Shown piece after piece: positions 55,570 through 64,000 of a DNA stretch of 64,000 nt. Under the pieces are notes generated by a model, which was not told the origin of the DNA, made no database searches, and saw only the letters and a program-made list of their open reading frames with translations. Origin of the DNA: Erythrobacter sanguineus. Lineage in GTDB: Bacteria > Pseudomonadota > Alphaproteobacteria > Sphingomonadales > Sphingomonadaceae. Position 1 is the first letter of the stretch. Every line of letters begins with the position of its first letter. The stretch spans positions 41,908-105,907 of the forward strand of contig CAMCUB010000008.1 in assembly GCA_945878845.1 (NCBI GenBank). The letters run 5' to 3'. Made by a program: the position numbers and the translations under genes.

Positions 55570-56727
55570 ATGCGGGGAATGCTCGACAATTTGCGACTGA
55601 AGGTGATGCCGCCGATCCCGGAGGCGATCCGCGACCAGTTCACCATTCTGCGCGCGCGGCGGGTCGAGACGCAGACCAACGTGATGTACATGATGCTGCT
55701 CGCCACCACGCCGACCGCGGCCTGGGCGGGGGCGGCCAATCTCCACTGGGCGATCAAGTTCGGCATGCCCGCGCTCTTGGCGGTGCTGTGCGTGCTCGGC
55801 CTGATCGAGAACGCGATCAGCCGCCGCCGCCCGCTCGGCCTGCGCCGCGCGCAGCTGATCGTGAAGAAGACCGCGAGCGTGACGGGCTGGGTCGGCGTGA
55901 TGTGCAGCAGCTGGGCGGTGCTCAACTGGTTCGCCTCTCCGCCTGAGGCCCACGCCGCCTTCGCGATGATCATCGCCATGGGCGCGCTGGCGACCGCGTA
56001 CTGCCTCTCGGCGATCCGCTTTGCCGCGATCCTCAACCTCGTCATCGGCGTGGTGCCGATTTCGGCGCTGATGCTGCTGTCGGGCCGCCCGGCGGAGATC
56101 GCCGCGGCGACCTCTCTGGTGCTGGCGACGCTGATCCTCGTGCGCTTCATCCTTCAGGGCCACGCGATGCTGGTCGATCTGCTGCAATTGCAGCACCAGA
56201 CCCGCGACCTTGCCCATACCGACCCGCTCACCGGCCTTGCCAACCGCCGCGCGCTCGACGAGCGGATCGCCGGCCTGCTCGCCAAGGGCGAGGGCGCGCC
56301 GCCGTTCCGGCTTGCGCTGCTCGATCTCGGCGGGTTCAAGCCGGTCAACGACCGCTACGGCCATGCCTTCGGCGACCGCCTGCTTTGCGGGGTGGCCGAG
56401 CGGCTTCGCGAGGTGGTCGGCGATGATGGCCTCGTGGTGCGCCAGGGCGGCGACGAGTTCGCGGTGCTGATCCCGCCGCATTCACGCCTCCATGATATGC
56501 CGCTCGCCGAGCGCCTGCCGATCGCGCTGGTGCGCCCGCATATGATCGAGGGCGTGGCCGTCAGCGTCGGCGCCAGCGCCGGCGTGGCGCAATGGCCGAC
56601 CGATGGCGCGGACGCCGAAGCCCTGTTCGATTTCGCCGACCGCGCGCTCTATCAGGCCAAGGCCGAGACGCGCGATGGAGGGGCTGCGGCCGATGCCCCC
56701 GCAGAGCAGGTCGCGCTTAGCGCCTGA
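55570..56727 (+). CDS. Membrane GGDEF diguanylate cyclase
   Basis: 385 residues from ATG 55570. About five to six membrane helices (40-205) are followed by a linker and a GGDEF domain: DPLTGLANRRALDERIAGLL and the signature GGDEF at 293-297. No RxxD inhibition site is seen at the expected place. It should make c-di-GMP. Confidence 0.94.
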   Translation: MRGMLDNLRLKVMPPIPEAIRDQFTILRARRVETQTNVMYMMLLATTPTAAWAGAANLHWAIKFGMPALLAVLCVLGLIENAISRRRPLGLRRAQLIVKKTASVTGWVGVMCSSWAVLNWFASPPEAHAAFAMIIAMGALATAYCLSAIRFAAILNLVIGVVPISALMLLSGRPAEIAAATSLVLATLILVRFILQGHAMLVDLLQLQHQTRDLAHTDPLTGLANRRALDERIAGLLAKGEGAPPFRLALLDLGGFKPVNDRYGHAFGDRLLCGVAERLREVVGDDGLVVRQGGDEFAVLIPPHSRLHDMPLAERLPIALVRPHMIEGVAVSVGASAGVAQWPTDGADAEALFDFADRALYQAKAETRDGGAAADAPAEQVALSA

Positions 56728-56754
56728 CGGCGCGCGCCGCACAAGCGGACAAAG

Positions 56755-56769
56755 CGGACAGGGTGTCCG
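56755..56769 (+). terminator. Small hairpin after the GGDEF gene
   Basis: CGGACA-GGG-TGTCCG is a perfect 6-bp stem 27 bases after the stop, then GTTTGGG. It lies between convergent genes. The weak T-run limits confidence. Confidence 0.4.
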
Positions 56770-56915
56770 GTTTGGGAACTCGCTCATTCAGTTCAATTTT
56801 CAAAAGTATATTCCGCCGTGCGTCATGCAGACGGAATTGGCGGCGAACCGCTGTTCGCCTGCCAAAGAGCTGCCGCTCGGCTATCGGCCCCGGAGCGGAC
56901 TTTTGCGAAGGTCGA

Positions 56916-57827
56916 TCATGCCGCCTCCAAGAGTGGATCGGGCGTGGCTGGTACCGCAGCCGTGCCTGCGTGCGGGTTGCGATACACGCATCCCCTTGAC
57001 GTCTTGAGGTGGCGCTCCAGCGATACCAGCACTTCGTCGTTTTCCTCGGCGTCGAACTTGCGGGCAAACAAGTCGCTACTTCTTACCAGATGCTCCAGAT
57101 CGCCGCTGATGTAATTGCGCGGGCGCAGCTTGATGTCACCATCGGGCACCCAGTCGATCATCCTGAGATCATCATTCATGATGATGCCCTGATCGCCGCT
57201 GTTCATGATCACGGTTTGGAAGAACGATTCATCGGCAATGAAGCTATTGCGATAAAACTGCTTGAACCGTTCGACGCTGGGATCGTGGCAGACGAACTCG
57301 CAAAAACTGCGCGTAACGGCTTTCCATTGGGTCCCGATAAATGGGGTGTCGCCCGTCAGGAACGGCCGCGCTACGCCGGTTGCAGTCAATTTGCCGCCCT
57401 CCTCGACGAACAAATGGCTGATCCGGTTCATTGTGTCCGGGCGTTCGATAGCCTGATTCAGGACGCGAATGAACTGCTTGCCGGGATTGGCTGCGAAAAA
57501 CTGGCGGATATAGTCTTGGCTCTTGAGCGGGAAATCCTGGCCCGACAGGTTGATGTAATGCGACCAGATGGCATCCATCTCGAGCAGGCGCGCCATGCCC
57601 CGCAATTCTGCATCCACCAAGCTGTACCCACCCCACAGCGCGTCTCGCGATTCGAGCACCGCCACGCCTTGATAGGGCTCCAGGAAGGCTATGATTTCAT
57701 CGGCCAGAACCGCACCGGAACTCTTGTCGATATGGATCACATACTGGTTGCCGGGTGCGTAAATTGCCTTGAACAGGCGCTTGAACTGCTCAGGGTAGCG
57801 GTGAACGAGGAGGAAATAGCCAATCAT
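56916..57827 (-). CDS. Core-2/I-branching-type beta-1,6-N-acetylglucosaminyltransferase (GT14)
   Basis: 303 residues from ATG 57827, with AAGGTG 6 bases ahead; ATGs at 57842 and 57857 are possible. MIGYFLLVHRYPEQFKRLFK starts the protein and YINLSGQDFPLKSQDYI is the GT14 signature. ADESFFQTVIMNS places E200 at the catalytic Glu of mammalian C2GnT. It would add a sugar, probably GlcNAc, to a glycan. GC is below that of its neighbours, so transfer is likely. The start-side region (57828-58114) has no gene I can support. Confidence 0.9.
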   Translation of the reverse strand: MIGYFLLVHRYPEQFKRLFKAIYAPGNQYVIHIDKSSGAVLADEIIAFLEPYQGVAVLESRDALWGGYSLVDAELRGMARLLEMDAIWSHYINLSGQDFPLKSQDYIRQFFAANPGKQFIRVLNQAIERPDTMNRISHLFVEEGGKLTATGVARPFLTGDTPFIGTQWKAVTRSFCEFVCHDPSVERFKQFYRNSFIADESFFQTVIMNSGDQGIIMNDDLRMIDWVPDGDIKLRPRNYISGDLEHLVRSSDLFARKFDAEENDEVLVSLERHLKTSRGCVYRNPHAGTAAVPATPDPLLEAA

Positions 57828-58114
57828 GGGGCGCACCTTCATCGGTCGTCCGCACACGGCTGCCTATGGCCCGCGCACGACGATTGATTTTCCTGTCTCA
57901 GGAAAGCCAATCAAATGAAGTTCTGATTGTGTAGAGACAGCGCCCGGCAGAATAGCGCTGAATGCAGCGCAATGGCGTGCATTGAAGATGGTTATCGCGA
58001 GGTCCCAATACAAGGGCGACGTAACGTCATATCAAATGCGGCATCGCTTCCGATACACACCGATCTCCGACCATTCGTGGCTGGAGGGTGGTATCGAAAA
58101 ACCCGCCCCCCTCG

Positions 58115-59635
58115 CTACTCCTGCCCCCAGTCTGAATAGTCCTTGAAGTTGGGCGAGGTGAACTTGGTGATGTCGCTCTGGAAGTGCAGCGGCACGTTGC
58201 CGGTCGAGCCGTGGCGCTGCTTGGCAACGATCAGCGTCGCGCGGCCCACCAGACCTTCGAACTTCTCTTCCCACTGACGGTATTTCTCCTGCACGTCGGG
58301 CGCCGAGGAGGCGTCGGGCGTGTCGGGCTTGACCAGCAGGTGGTAGTAATCGCCGCGGAAGATGAACCAAACCATGTCGGCGTCCTGCTCGATCGAGCCG
58401 GATTCTCTGAGGTCGGAGAGCATCGGGCGCTTGTCCTCGCGGCTTTCGACCGCGCGGCTGAGCTGCGACAGGGCGATCACCGGGACCTGCAATTCCTTCG
58501 CCAGCGTCTTCAATCCGCGGCTGATCTCCGAGATTTCATTGACGCGGTTGTCGTTGGCGCGCCCCGAGCCTTGCAGCAGCTGCAGGTAGTCGACGATGAT
58601 GAGGCCAATGTCGTGCCGCCGCTTCATCCGCCGCGCGCGGGTGCGCAAGCTCCCGATGGTGAGCGCGGGCGTATCGTCGATATAGAGCGGCAGTTCGGCA
58701 AGGCGCTGGCTGGCATAGGACAGCTTCTGGAAATCCTCGCGGGTGAGTTTACCGCTGCGCAGCGCTTCCGACGAGATCTCCGCCTGCTCGGCAAGGATAC
58801 GCGTCGCCAGCTGGTCGCTGCTCATTTCCAAGCTGAAGAAGGCGACCGGCGCGCCATAGTTGAACTCGCCGCCCTCGCGCTGCCAGTTGAGGTGGGCCTC
58901 GGCGCAGTTGAACGCGATGTTCGTGGCGAGCGAGGTCTTGCCCATGCCGGGGCGTCCGGCGAGGATCACGAGGTCGGAATTATGCAGGCCCGAGGTCTTC
59001 TGGTCGATGGTGGCAAGGCCGGTGGTCTTGCCCGACAACCCGCCGCCCGAGTTCATCGCGGCCTCGGCCATCTTGATCGCTGCCATCGCGGCTTCGCGGA
59101 AGGTCGCCGCCTCGCGCCCCGTCGCCGCGCCCTCGGCGACCTTGAACAGGTCGGCCTCGGCCTGTGCGATGCGGTCCAGCGGCGAGGTGTCTTGCGAGGT
59201 GTCGAGCGCGCCTTCGACCAGCCCGCGACCGACACTCACCAACTCGCGCAGCAGGGCGAGGTCGTAGATCTGCTGGGCCAGTTCGCGCGGCACCAGCAGG
59301 CCGGCGCCGCTCGCAGTGAGCTGCGCCAGATAGGACGTGCCGCCCAACTCGCGCAGCGCCTCGTCTGCCTCGAAGAACGGGCGCAGCGTGACCGGCGAGG
59401 CGGTGGCGTTGCGCTCGAGCAGCGCCAGCACGCGCTCGTAGATGCGGGCGTGCAGGGCTTCGAAGAAGTGGTCGGGCCGGATCGGGACCGGCAACTCCTC
59501 GATCACCCGGTTGTCGATCAGCACCGCGCCAAGGAAGGCGGCTTCCGCGTCAAGATTGGCGGGCAGCTTCTTCACCGGCAGCTCGCCGGAGGGGTCTTGG
59601 GGTTTGATCGGGGTGACTTTTTCGGGTTCGGCCAT
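58115..59635 (-). CDS. dnaB: Replicative DNA helicase DnaB
   Basis: 506 residues from ATG 59635; upstream codons are not conserved. LPANLDAEAAFLGAVLIDNR starts the N-terminal domain; Walker A is AGRPGMGKTSLATNIAF, followed by FSLEMSSDQLATRIL and LIIVDYLQLLQG. It unwinds DNA at the replication fork as a hexamer. It is divergent from the UPF0262 gene. Confidence 0.97.
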   Translation of the reverse strand: MAEPEKVTPIKPQDPSGELPVKKLPANLDAEAAFLGAVLIDNRVIEELPVPIRPDHFFEALHARIYERVLALLERNATASPVTLRPFFEADEALRELGGTSYLAQLTASGAGLLVPRELAQQIYDLALLRELVSVGRGLVEGALDTSQDTSPLDRIAQAEADLFKVAEGAATGREAATFREAAMAAIKMAEAAMNSGGGLSGKTTGLATIDQKTSGLHNSDLVILAGRPGMGKTSLATNIAFNCAEAHLNWQREGGEFNYGAPVAFFSLEMSSDQLATRILAEQAEISSEALRSGKLTREDFQKLSYASQRLAELPLYIDDTPALTIGSLRTRARRMKRRHDIGLIIVDYLQLLQGSGRANDNRVNEISEISRGLKTLAKELQVPVIALSQLSRAVESREDKRPMLSDLRESGSIEQDADMVWFIFRGDYYHLLVKPDTPDASSAPDVQEKYRQWEEKFEGLVGRATLIVAKQRHGSTGNVPLHFQSDITKFTSPNFKDYSDWGQE

Positions 59636-59772
59636 CCGGCCCTGATGCGCACCGCCCGCTGCTTCGTGCAAGGGCGAAAGGCGCCAATATTTTTCTCGCA
59701 TGCTGTGGATAGTGGGGAGAGTGCGTCGAAGTGCTTGAAGTCGCCCCCTTCGATCTGCGAAGGCGGTGAACC

Positions 59773-60306
59773 ATGGCCGATACGCCGTCCGATTCCCTGC
59801 CTCCCTCCCACGCGCCCGGCGGTGCGGGGGCGCAGCGCATTGCCCAGGTGACGCTCGACGAGGCGACGATCCTGTGGCGCAATGCCGACGTCGAGCAGGA
59901 GCGGCGGGTCGCGATCTATGACCTGATCGAGGAAAACACCTTCAAGCCCGTGCGCTCGGCGGAGCGCGGGTCGAGCGGGCCCTATCACCTGCACCTGTCC
60001 GTCACCGACGGGCGGCTGGCGATGGACATCAAGGACACCGGCGAGCAGCTGCTCGAGACGCTGCTGATCGGCATGGCCCGCTTCCGCCGCCCGATCCGCG
60101 AGTACTTCGCGATCTGCGATTCGTATTATCAGGCGATCCGCAAGGCGACTCCGACCGAGATCGAGACGATCGACATGGCGCGGCGCGGCATTCACAACAG
60201 CGCCGCCGAACTGCTGCTCGAGCGGCTCGAGGGCAAGGTCGAGACCGATTTCGCCACCGCGCGGCGGCTGTTCACGCTGATCTGCGTGCTGCACATCAAG
60301 GGCTGA
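59773..60306 (+). CDS. UPF0262-family protein
   Basis: 177 residues. VTLDEATILWRNADVEQERR, VAIYDLIEENTFKPV and MARFRRPIREYFAICDSYYQ are the UPF0262 pattern, conserved in alphaproteobacteria. Function unknown; no membrane segment. It starts a run of four plus-strand genes. Confidence 0.93.
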   Translation: MADTPSDSLPPSHAPGGAGAQRIAQVTLDEATILWRNADVEQERRVAIYDLIEENTFKPVRSAERGSSGPYHLHLSVTDGRLAMDIKDTGEQLLETLLIGMARFRRPIREYFAICDSYYQAIRKATPTEIETIDMARRGIHNSAAELLLERLEGKVETDFATARRLFTLICVLHIKG

Positions 60307-60311
60307 GGGGC

Positions 60312-61046
60312 ATGGCCCAGGGAGCCAAGGCGCGGCCCAAACGCCGCGCGGGCCGTGCGCCCCGGCGCTGGCTGCTGCGGCTGGCGGCGCTGCTGGTGCT
60401 GTTCGGTCTCGCCTTTGCCGCATGGCTTTGGTGGGACATGCGCGGCTGGCGGCCCGACCCTGAGCTCTACCCCGAGCAGGGCGCGCTCGTCCCCGCTGGC
60501 CCTTCGCCGATGCGGTTCGAGACGCTGAAGGCGATCGGCGCGACGTTCATCTACTTGCCCCTTGCGCAAGGGCCCGCGGCCGAGGCGCCCGGCGGCTTCG
60601 CCGACCGCTTTGCCTCCGCCCGCAAGGCCGGGCTCAAGGTCGGCGTTGTCCTGCCCTTCGACCCCTGCCTTGGCGCCGACGCGCAGAGCGGGGTCTTCGC
60701 CCAGATGGTGCCGCGCGATTCGGGCCTGCTCCCGCCCGCCATCGCGCTCGAAGGCCTCGCCGATGCCTGCGATCCCAAGGTCAGCGACGCCGCGGTCGAG
60801 AGCGAGCTGATGACGCTCATCAACCAGATCGAGCTTCACGCTGGCAAGCCCGTGATCCTCAAGCTCGCCCCCGCCTTCGAGGCCCGGCACCGCACCGCCA
60901 GCGCGCTCGCCCGCGACCTGTGGCTGGCGCGCGACCGGGCGCGGCCGGACTATGCCGGGCGGCCCTGGCTGCTATGGAGCGCCAACTCGGCGCGCGTGAC
61001 CGAGGCGGGCACGGAGCCGGTCGAATGGGTGGTGGTGCAGAAGTGA
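60312..61046 (+). CDS. GH25-like (lysozyme fold) membrane-anchored protein
   Basis: 244 residues. A basic N-terminus and membrane helix (about 20-41) lead to a periplasmic domain with a TIM-barrel-like pattern: FIYLPLAQG, GVVLPFDPC, VILKLAPAFEA, WLLWSANS. It resembles GH25 lysozyme-type proteins of sphingomonads, but the usual DxSxxQG start and DxE triad are not visible, so peptidoglycan cleavage is doubtful. The stop overlaps the cdd start. Confidence 0.78.
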   Translation: MAQGAKARPKRRAGRAPRRWLLRLAALLVLFGLAFAAWLWWDMRGWRPDPELYPEQGALVPAGPSPMRFETLKAIGATFIYLPLAQGPAAEAPGGFADRFASARKAGLKVGVVLPFDPCLGADAQSGVFAQMVPRDSGLLPPAIALEGLADACDPKVSDAAVESELMTLINQIELHAGKPVILKLAPAFEARHRTASALARDLWLARDRARPDYAGRPWLLWSANSARVTEAGTEPVEWVVVQK

Positions 61047-61468
61047 TGCTCGAGAGCGCACAGGAACAGGCCCTGATCGACGCGGCCTTTGCGGCGGCGC
61101 GCGGGGCCTACGCGCCCTATTCCGACTACCCCGTCGGCGCGGCGCTGCTGTTCGATGACGGCGCGGTCGTCACCGGCTGCAATGTCGAGAACGCGAGCTA
61201 CGGCCTGTCGCTCTGCGCCGAGACCGTCGCGGTCGCCAAGGCGTTCGAGGCCGGACGGCGCGGGGGCCTCACGGCGGTCGCGGTGGTGGGCCTCAAGGCC
61301 GACAAGGAGCCTATCACCCCCTGCGGCCGCTGCCGTCAGGTGCTCAACGAGGTCGCTGCATTGGGCGACACCGACCCGCTGGTGCTGTGCGTCAGCGCCG
61401 AGGGCGTGCGCCGCGTCGCGCTGTCCGCGCTGCTGCCCCACGCCTTCGGGCCTTCGCACCTTGGCTAG
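61046..61468 (+). CDS. cdd: Cytidine deaminase
   Basis: 140 residues from ATG 61046. GAYAPYSDYPVGAALLF, CNVENASYGLSLCAETVAVA with the CAE zinc/catalytic motif, and TPCGRCRQVLNE with the second zinc cysteines (PCGxC) are present. It deaminates (deoxy)cytidine for pyrimidine salvage. Overlap TGATG with the previous gene indicates coupling. Confidence 0.95.
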   Translation: MLESAQEQALIDAAFAAARGAYAPYSDYPVGAALLFDDGAVVTGCNVENASYGLSLCAETVAVAKAFEAGRRGGLTAVAVVGLKADKEPITPCGRCRQVLNEVAALGDTDPLVLCVSAEGVRRVALSALLPHAFGPSHLG

Positions 61469-61491
61469 GCATCGGGACTAGGGTGCGCGCG

Positions 61492-61956
61492 ATGATCCGG
61501 ACTCTCGGCCCACGCGACACGCTCGACTATTACGATAGCCAGTCGGTGACGCTGGCCTGCCCGGTCGCTCCGCTTGAGGCGTGGAACATCATCATGGCCC
61601 ATCCCCAGCCGGTGCTGCGTGCCGCATTCGCGGTGCGCGATGCGATCTCCGCGCGGTTCGGGGTCAAGCGCATCTGCGGGTTCACCGGCGCGCGCGTCAC
61701 GCAGGTGGCAGCCGGGGACTACCTCGATTTCTTTCTGGTCGAGGAGCTTGCGCCCGACACGCTCGTCCTGACGGCGCGCGACCGACACCTCGATGTGATG
61801 ACCTGCGTATCGTCAGAGGGGCCGCAGCTGACGATCACGGCGTCAGTGGTCACCCACAACCTGTTCGGCCGCGCCTATATGGTGCCGGTCGGCATCGCAC
61901 ATCGCCCTATCGTACGCGGCATGCTTGACCGGCTGGCGCGCGCGGTGGCGGGTTAG
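61492..61956 (+). CDS. DUF2867-family protein
   Basis: 154 residues from ATG 61492 (a GTG 9 bases earlier is possible). [20 protein letters not shown] and [20 protein letters not shown], then [20 protein letters not shown], resemble the SRPBCC-like DUF2867 domain. The ligand is unknown. Its stop overlaps the carboxypeptidase stop on the other strand. Confidence 0.8.
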   Translation: MIRTLGPRDTLDYYDSQSVTLACPVAPLEAWNIIMAHPQPVLRAAFAVRDAISARFGVKRICGFTGARVTQVAAGDYLDFFLVEELAPDTLVLTARDRHLDVMTCVSSEGPQLTITASVVTHNLFGRAYMVPVGIAHRPIVRGMLDRLARAVAG

Positions 61957-63092
61957 GCGTCCCGCGCCTCCAGCCACTCGACCAGCGCCGCCAGACACTC
62001 GCGGCCCAAGAGCTTGCAGCGCTCTGGCGACCAGCCCTGTTCGGGCTCGGGGAAGTCGGCGAGGTCCTTGTAGGGCATCTCCAGCGTCATCGCGACCGCG
62101 CCGAAGCGTTCGGCGAGCTGGTTGGTGCTCATGGTGAGGTTCGCGCGGCCCGGCGAGGCCTTGGGGTAGCCGAGCTTGGTCTGGAAGTCGGGCGTGCGGC
62201 GGTCGAGGATCGCCTGATAGCGGTAGTAACCCTCGCCTTGGCTCTCTTTCCACGAAGGAATGCCCTCGAACCCGGCGAGGAACACGGCGGGGATCGCCTC
62301 GTCGGCATGGACGTCCATCGCGAAGTCGACGCCGGTTTCATCCATGCGGTTGCGGATCGCGAGCACTTCGGGCGAGCGTTCGGGGGTCGGCTCGGCCCAT
62401 TCGCGATTGAGATTGGTGCCAACCGCATTGGTACGAAGATGCCCGCGCCGCGAACCATCGGGGTTGCAATTGGGCACGATGTGCAACCGGCACTTGGCCC
62501 GCAAGGCGCGCGACACCGGATCGGCCGGGTCGACCAGGCACTCCAGCGCGCCCTCCATCCACCACTCGGCCTGCGTCTCGCCCGGGTGCTGGCGGGCGTA
62601 GAGCCACACCTGTGTCTCGCCTTCGCCCATTTCGAGGCAATCGATCGGCTGGCCATCCAGTGTGGTGCCGAGCCGGACGTAATCGACGCCCTCGGTCGAG
62701 GCGGCCTCGGCGATCAGATCGTGGTGGCGCTCCATCGAATAGGGCGCGAAATAGGCGACCCAGAACACGCCGCCCGCGGGCAGGTAGCGGATGGTGAGCG
62801 TGCCCCCGTCCTCGTCCTTGTCATAGGTGCTCGCCGCGCGCTCCCAGTAATCGCGGTCTTCGCTGACGCAGGCGTTGTAATCGGGCCAGCCGCCCGGATA
62901 GGCGCTCGCCGCAAGGCCGGTGAGCTTCAGCACCACGTCCTCGCCCGCAGGGGCGGAAACGCGGAAGTGGAACCACTGGAAGAACTCGGATTCATTGTCG
63001 CGCCGGATCGCGAGGCGCGCGGTGTTCCCGGCAATCCTGAGCACGTCGATATTGCCGCTGTCGAACCCGGCATCGATAAACAGAGAGGTCAT
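61953..63092 (-). CDS. M14-family carboxypeptidase (cytosolic carboxypeptidase-like)
   Basis: 379 residues from ATG 63092. An N-terminal beta domain (about 1-120) precedes the peptidase: zinc site [17 protein letters not shown] (HxxE), substrate segment [27 protein letters not shown]-type third ligand at [12 protein letters not shown], and LEMPYKD with the catalytic Glu. It removes C-terminal residues or processes glutamate side chains. It overlaps the DUF4136 gene by 4 bases. Confidence 0.93.
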   Translation of the reverse strand: MTSLFIDAGFDSGNIDVLRIAGNTARLAIRRDNESEFFQWFHFRVSAPAGEDVVLKLTGLAASAYPGGWPDYNACVSEDRDYWERAASTYDKDEDGGTLTIRYLPAGGVFWVAYFAPYSMERHHDLIAEAASTEGVDYVRLGTTLDGQPIDCLEMGEGETQVWLYARQHPGETQAEWWMEGALECLVDPADPVSRALRAKCRLHIVPNCNPDGSRRGHLRTNAVGTNLNREWAEPTPERSPEVLAIRNRMDETGVDFAMDVHADEAIPAVFLAGFEGIPSWKESQGEGYYRYQAILDRRTPDFQTKLGYPKASPGRANLTMSTNQLAERFGAVAMTLEMPYKDLADFPEPEQGWSPERCKLLGRECLAALVEWLEARDA

Positions 63093-63721
63093 TTGGTTCC
63101 TTGCAGCTTCTTGGCGTCGATCGTCACGGTCTCGCCATTGCCACCGGGAAAGTCCTTGAACAACCCGGCTGCGAGCGTGCGCGCACTGGTGGCGACCTGC
63201 GCATAGGGCGATTTCACCCCCGTTGCCACCTGCGCGCGGCCTTCCCACAGGGTTTCGCCCCCGGTCCGGGTGATGCGCAGTTCGAGCGCGGTGTTGGCAG
63301 CCGGCCCCTCGCGCCCGCCGCCGAGATTGATCCCGACCCCGAGCCCGAGCCCTGAGCCGAAGCTCCCCGCACTCCCGCCGACGCCGACGCTGACCGGGCC
63401 TTGCCGCTCGACAGGCGCGGCAACAATCGGCGTGCGGGCGGAGCGGATCGCGGCGGTCTGGTCGGCGGGGACGCCTTCGGGGACGACGGTGTAGCCCGCC
63501 TTGGTCAGCTCAGCCCGCACCGCCTCAGCAATGGCATTGCGGGCGGCGAGATTGGCGATGTCCTCGGGAAAGGTGATCGCGATCGTGCCGCGGCCGAGTT
63601 CGCTCGCGGACGGCGCGACGAAGCGGGTGACCTCGACCGGGCCGGTATAGGGCGTGGTCGCGCAAGCAGACAGGGCAAGGGCGGCGGCACCGAGGGGGGC
63701 GAGCAGGCGGAAGGGCAACAT
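63089..63721 (-). CDS. DUF4136-family lipoprotein
   Basis: 210 residues. The signal ends in LALSACATT, a lipobox (Cys about 19). The mature part has the DUF4136 pattern: [40 protein letters not shown], and a Gly-rich middle [20 protein letters not shown]. Function unknown, outer-membrane or periplasmic. Confidence 0.88.
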   Translation of the reverse strand: MLPFRLLAPLGAAALALSACATTPYTGPVEVTRFVAPSASELGRGTIAITFPEDIANLAARNAIAEAVRAELTKAGYTVVPEGVPADQTAAIRSARTPIVAAPVERQGPVSVGVGGSAGSFGSGLGLGVGINLGGGREGPAANTALELRITRTGGETLWEGRAQVATGVKSPYAQVATSARTLAAGLFKDFPGGNGETVTIDAKKLQGTK

Positions 63722-63839
63722 GGCGCAAGTTCCTTTTGTGACCTGCCACTTATAGGCTGTGCACCTGAACGTGCACAGTCCGCGATGTGTGTGCTTGAGG
63801 TTGAGATTTCTCTAAGCGATTTTGTGCTAGGGGGCCGCC

Positions 63840-64000
63840 ATGATGACGCAAAGCAAACCTTCAGTGCTCGTGACCGGCGGGGCCGGCTATATCGGCAGCC
63901 ACGCGGTGCTTGCCCTGCGTGATGCGGGATGGCCGGTCGCGGTGATCGACAATCTGACCACGGGCTTCCGCTTCGCGATTCCCGAGAGCGTGCCGCTCTA
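63840..64000 (+). CDS. galE: UDP-glucose 4-epimerase (3' end outside the window)
   Basis: The first 53 codons are present: [20 protein letters not shown] is the NAD-binding GxxGxxG motif and [14 protein letters not shown] the next strand. Starts with ATGATG; the first at 63840 was used. It interconverts UDP-glucose and UDP-galactose. The right edge cuts the gene. Confidence 0.9.
   Translation, partial: MMTQSKPSVLVTGGAGYIGSHAVLALRDAGWPVAVIDNLTTGFRFAIPESVPL

Noticed and set aside
57927..58139. 70-codon ORF upstream of the GT14 gene
   Set aside because: Overlaps the dnaB 3' end on the other strand, mixed composition, no motif.

Overview
The window looks like chromosome of a GC-rich alphaproteobacterium of the Sphingomonadales, most like Erythrobacter/Porphyrobacter. 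The signs are gene content (GapR/DUF2312, UPF0262, DUF1244, a CysNC fusion, several TonB/TPS outer-membrane genes), dense GC-rich coding with many stop-start overlaps, and absence of tRNA, rRNA, CRISPR or transposase genes. This placement is inference from gene families. Both ends cut a gene: a SNF2 helicase on the left and galE on the right.

Region 1, 1 to about 10.4 kb, is an accessory, probably defence-related island of visibly lower GC. It holds the end of a SNF2 helicase, a type III-like Mod methyltransferase and a Res helicase-nuclease on the plus strand. Convergent to them lies a two-gene operon: a 619-residue protein of unknown family and a tRNA-guanine-transglycosylase-fold protein that resembles DpdA, the enzyme that puts 7-deazaguanines into DNA. 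A divergent unknown gene and a 68-residue H-NS-like protein without the usual DNA-binding core follow. This is the best candidate for an undescribed system.

Region 2, 10.5-24.2 kb, is mostly backbone: ArsC/Spx-like protein, yebC-ruvC, a CPBP protease, YbjQ, GapR, DUF1244, pyruvate kinase; then an envelope/signalling group (TPS transporter, FecR protein with a very acidic Asp/Gly/Asn tail, CHASE2-EAL phosphodiesterase) and a small operon (I78 inhibitor lipoprotein, RidA, DUF1214, DUF1254). Region 3, 24.3-28.8 kb, is a valine-catabolism operon: isobutyryl-CoA dehydrogenase, VOC protein, 3-hydroxyisobutyryl-CoA hydrolase, enoyl-CoA hydratase, 3-hydroxyisobutyrate dehydrogenase.

Region 4, 28.8-35.1 kb, has a TPR-like gene and an O-antigen ligase that lacks its start. 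The ligase remnant abuts a 37-codon stump of cysQ downstream of cysD-cysNC, which looks like a deletion junction. A CoA-transferase and a MaoC hydratase follow. Region 5, 35.3-40.5 kb, is a four-gene ABC efflux system controlled by a divergent TetR gene with two palindromic operators. Region 6, 40.5-50 kb, holds ftsH, a Rap1a-like protein, a ParA / DUF3667 / ParA cluster, rpoZ, a frameshifted AraC regulator, chrA and amj.

Region 7, 50-54.2 kb, is a probable sulfur-acquisition regulon (Rrf2, YezD, TonB receptor, TauE exporter). Region 8, 54.3-64 kb, has a phospholipase-D/cardiolipin-synthase protein, a GGDEF cyclase, a GT14 glycosyltransferase, dnaB, UPF0262, GH25-like protein, cytidine deaminase, DUF2867 protein, an M14 carboxypeptidase, a DUF4136 lipoprotein and the start of galE.
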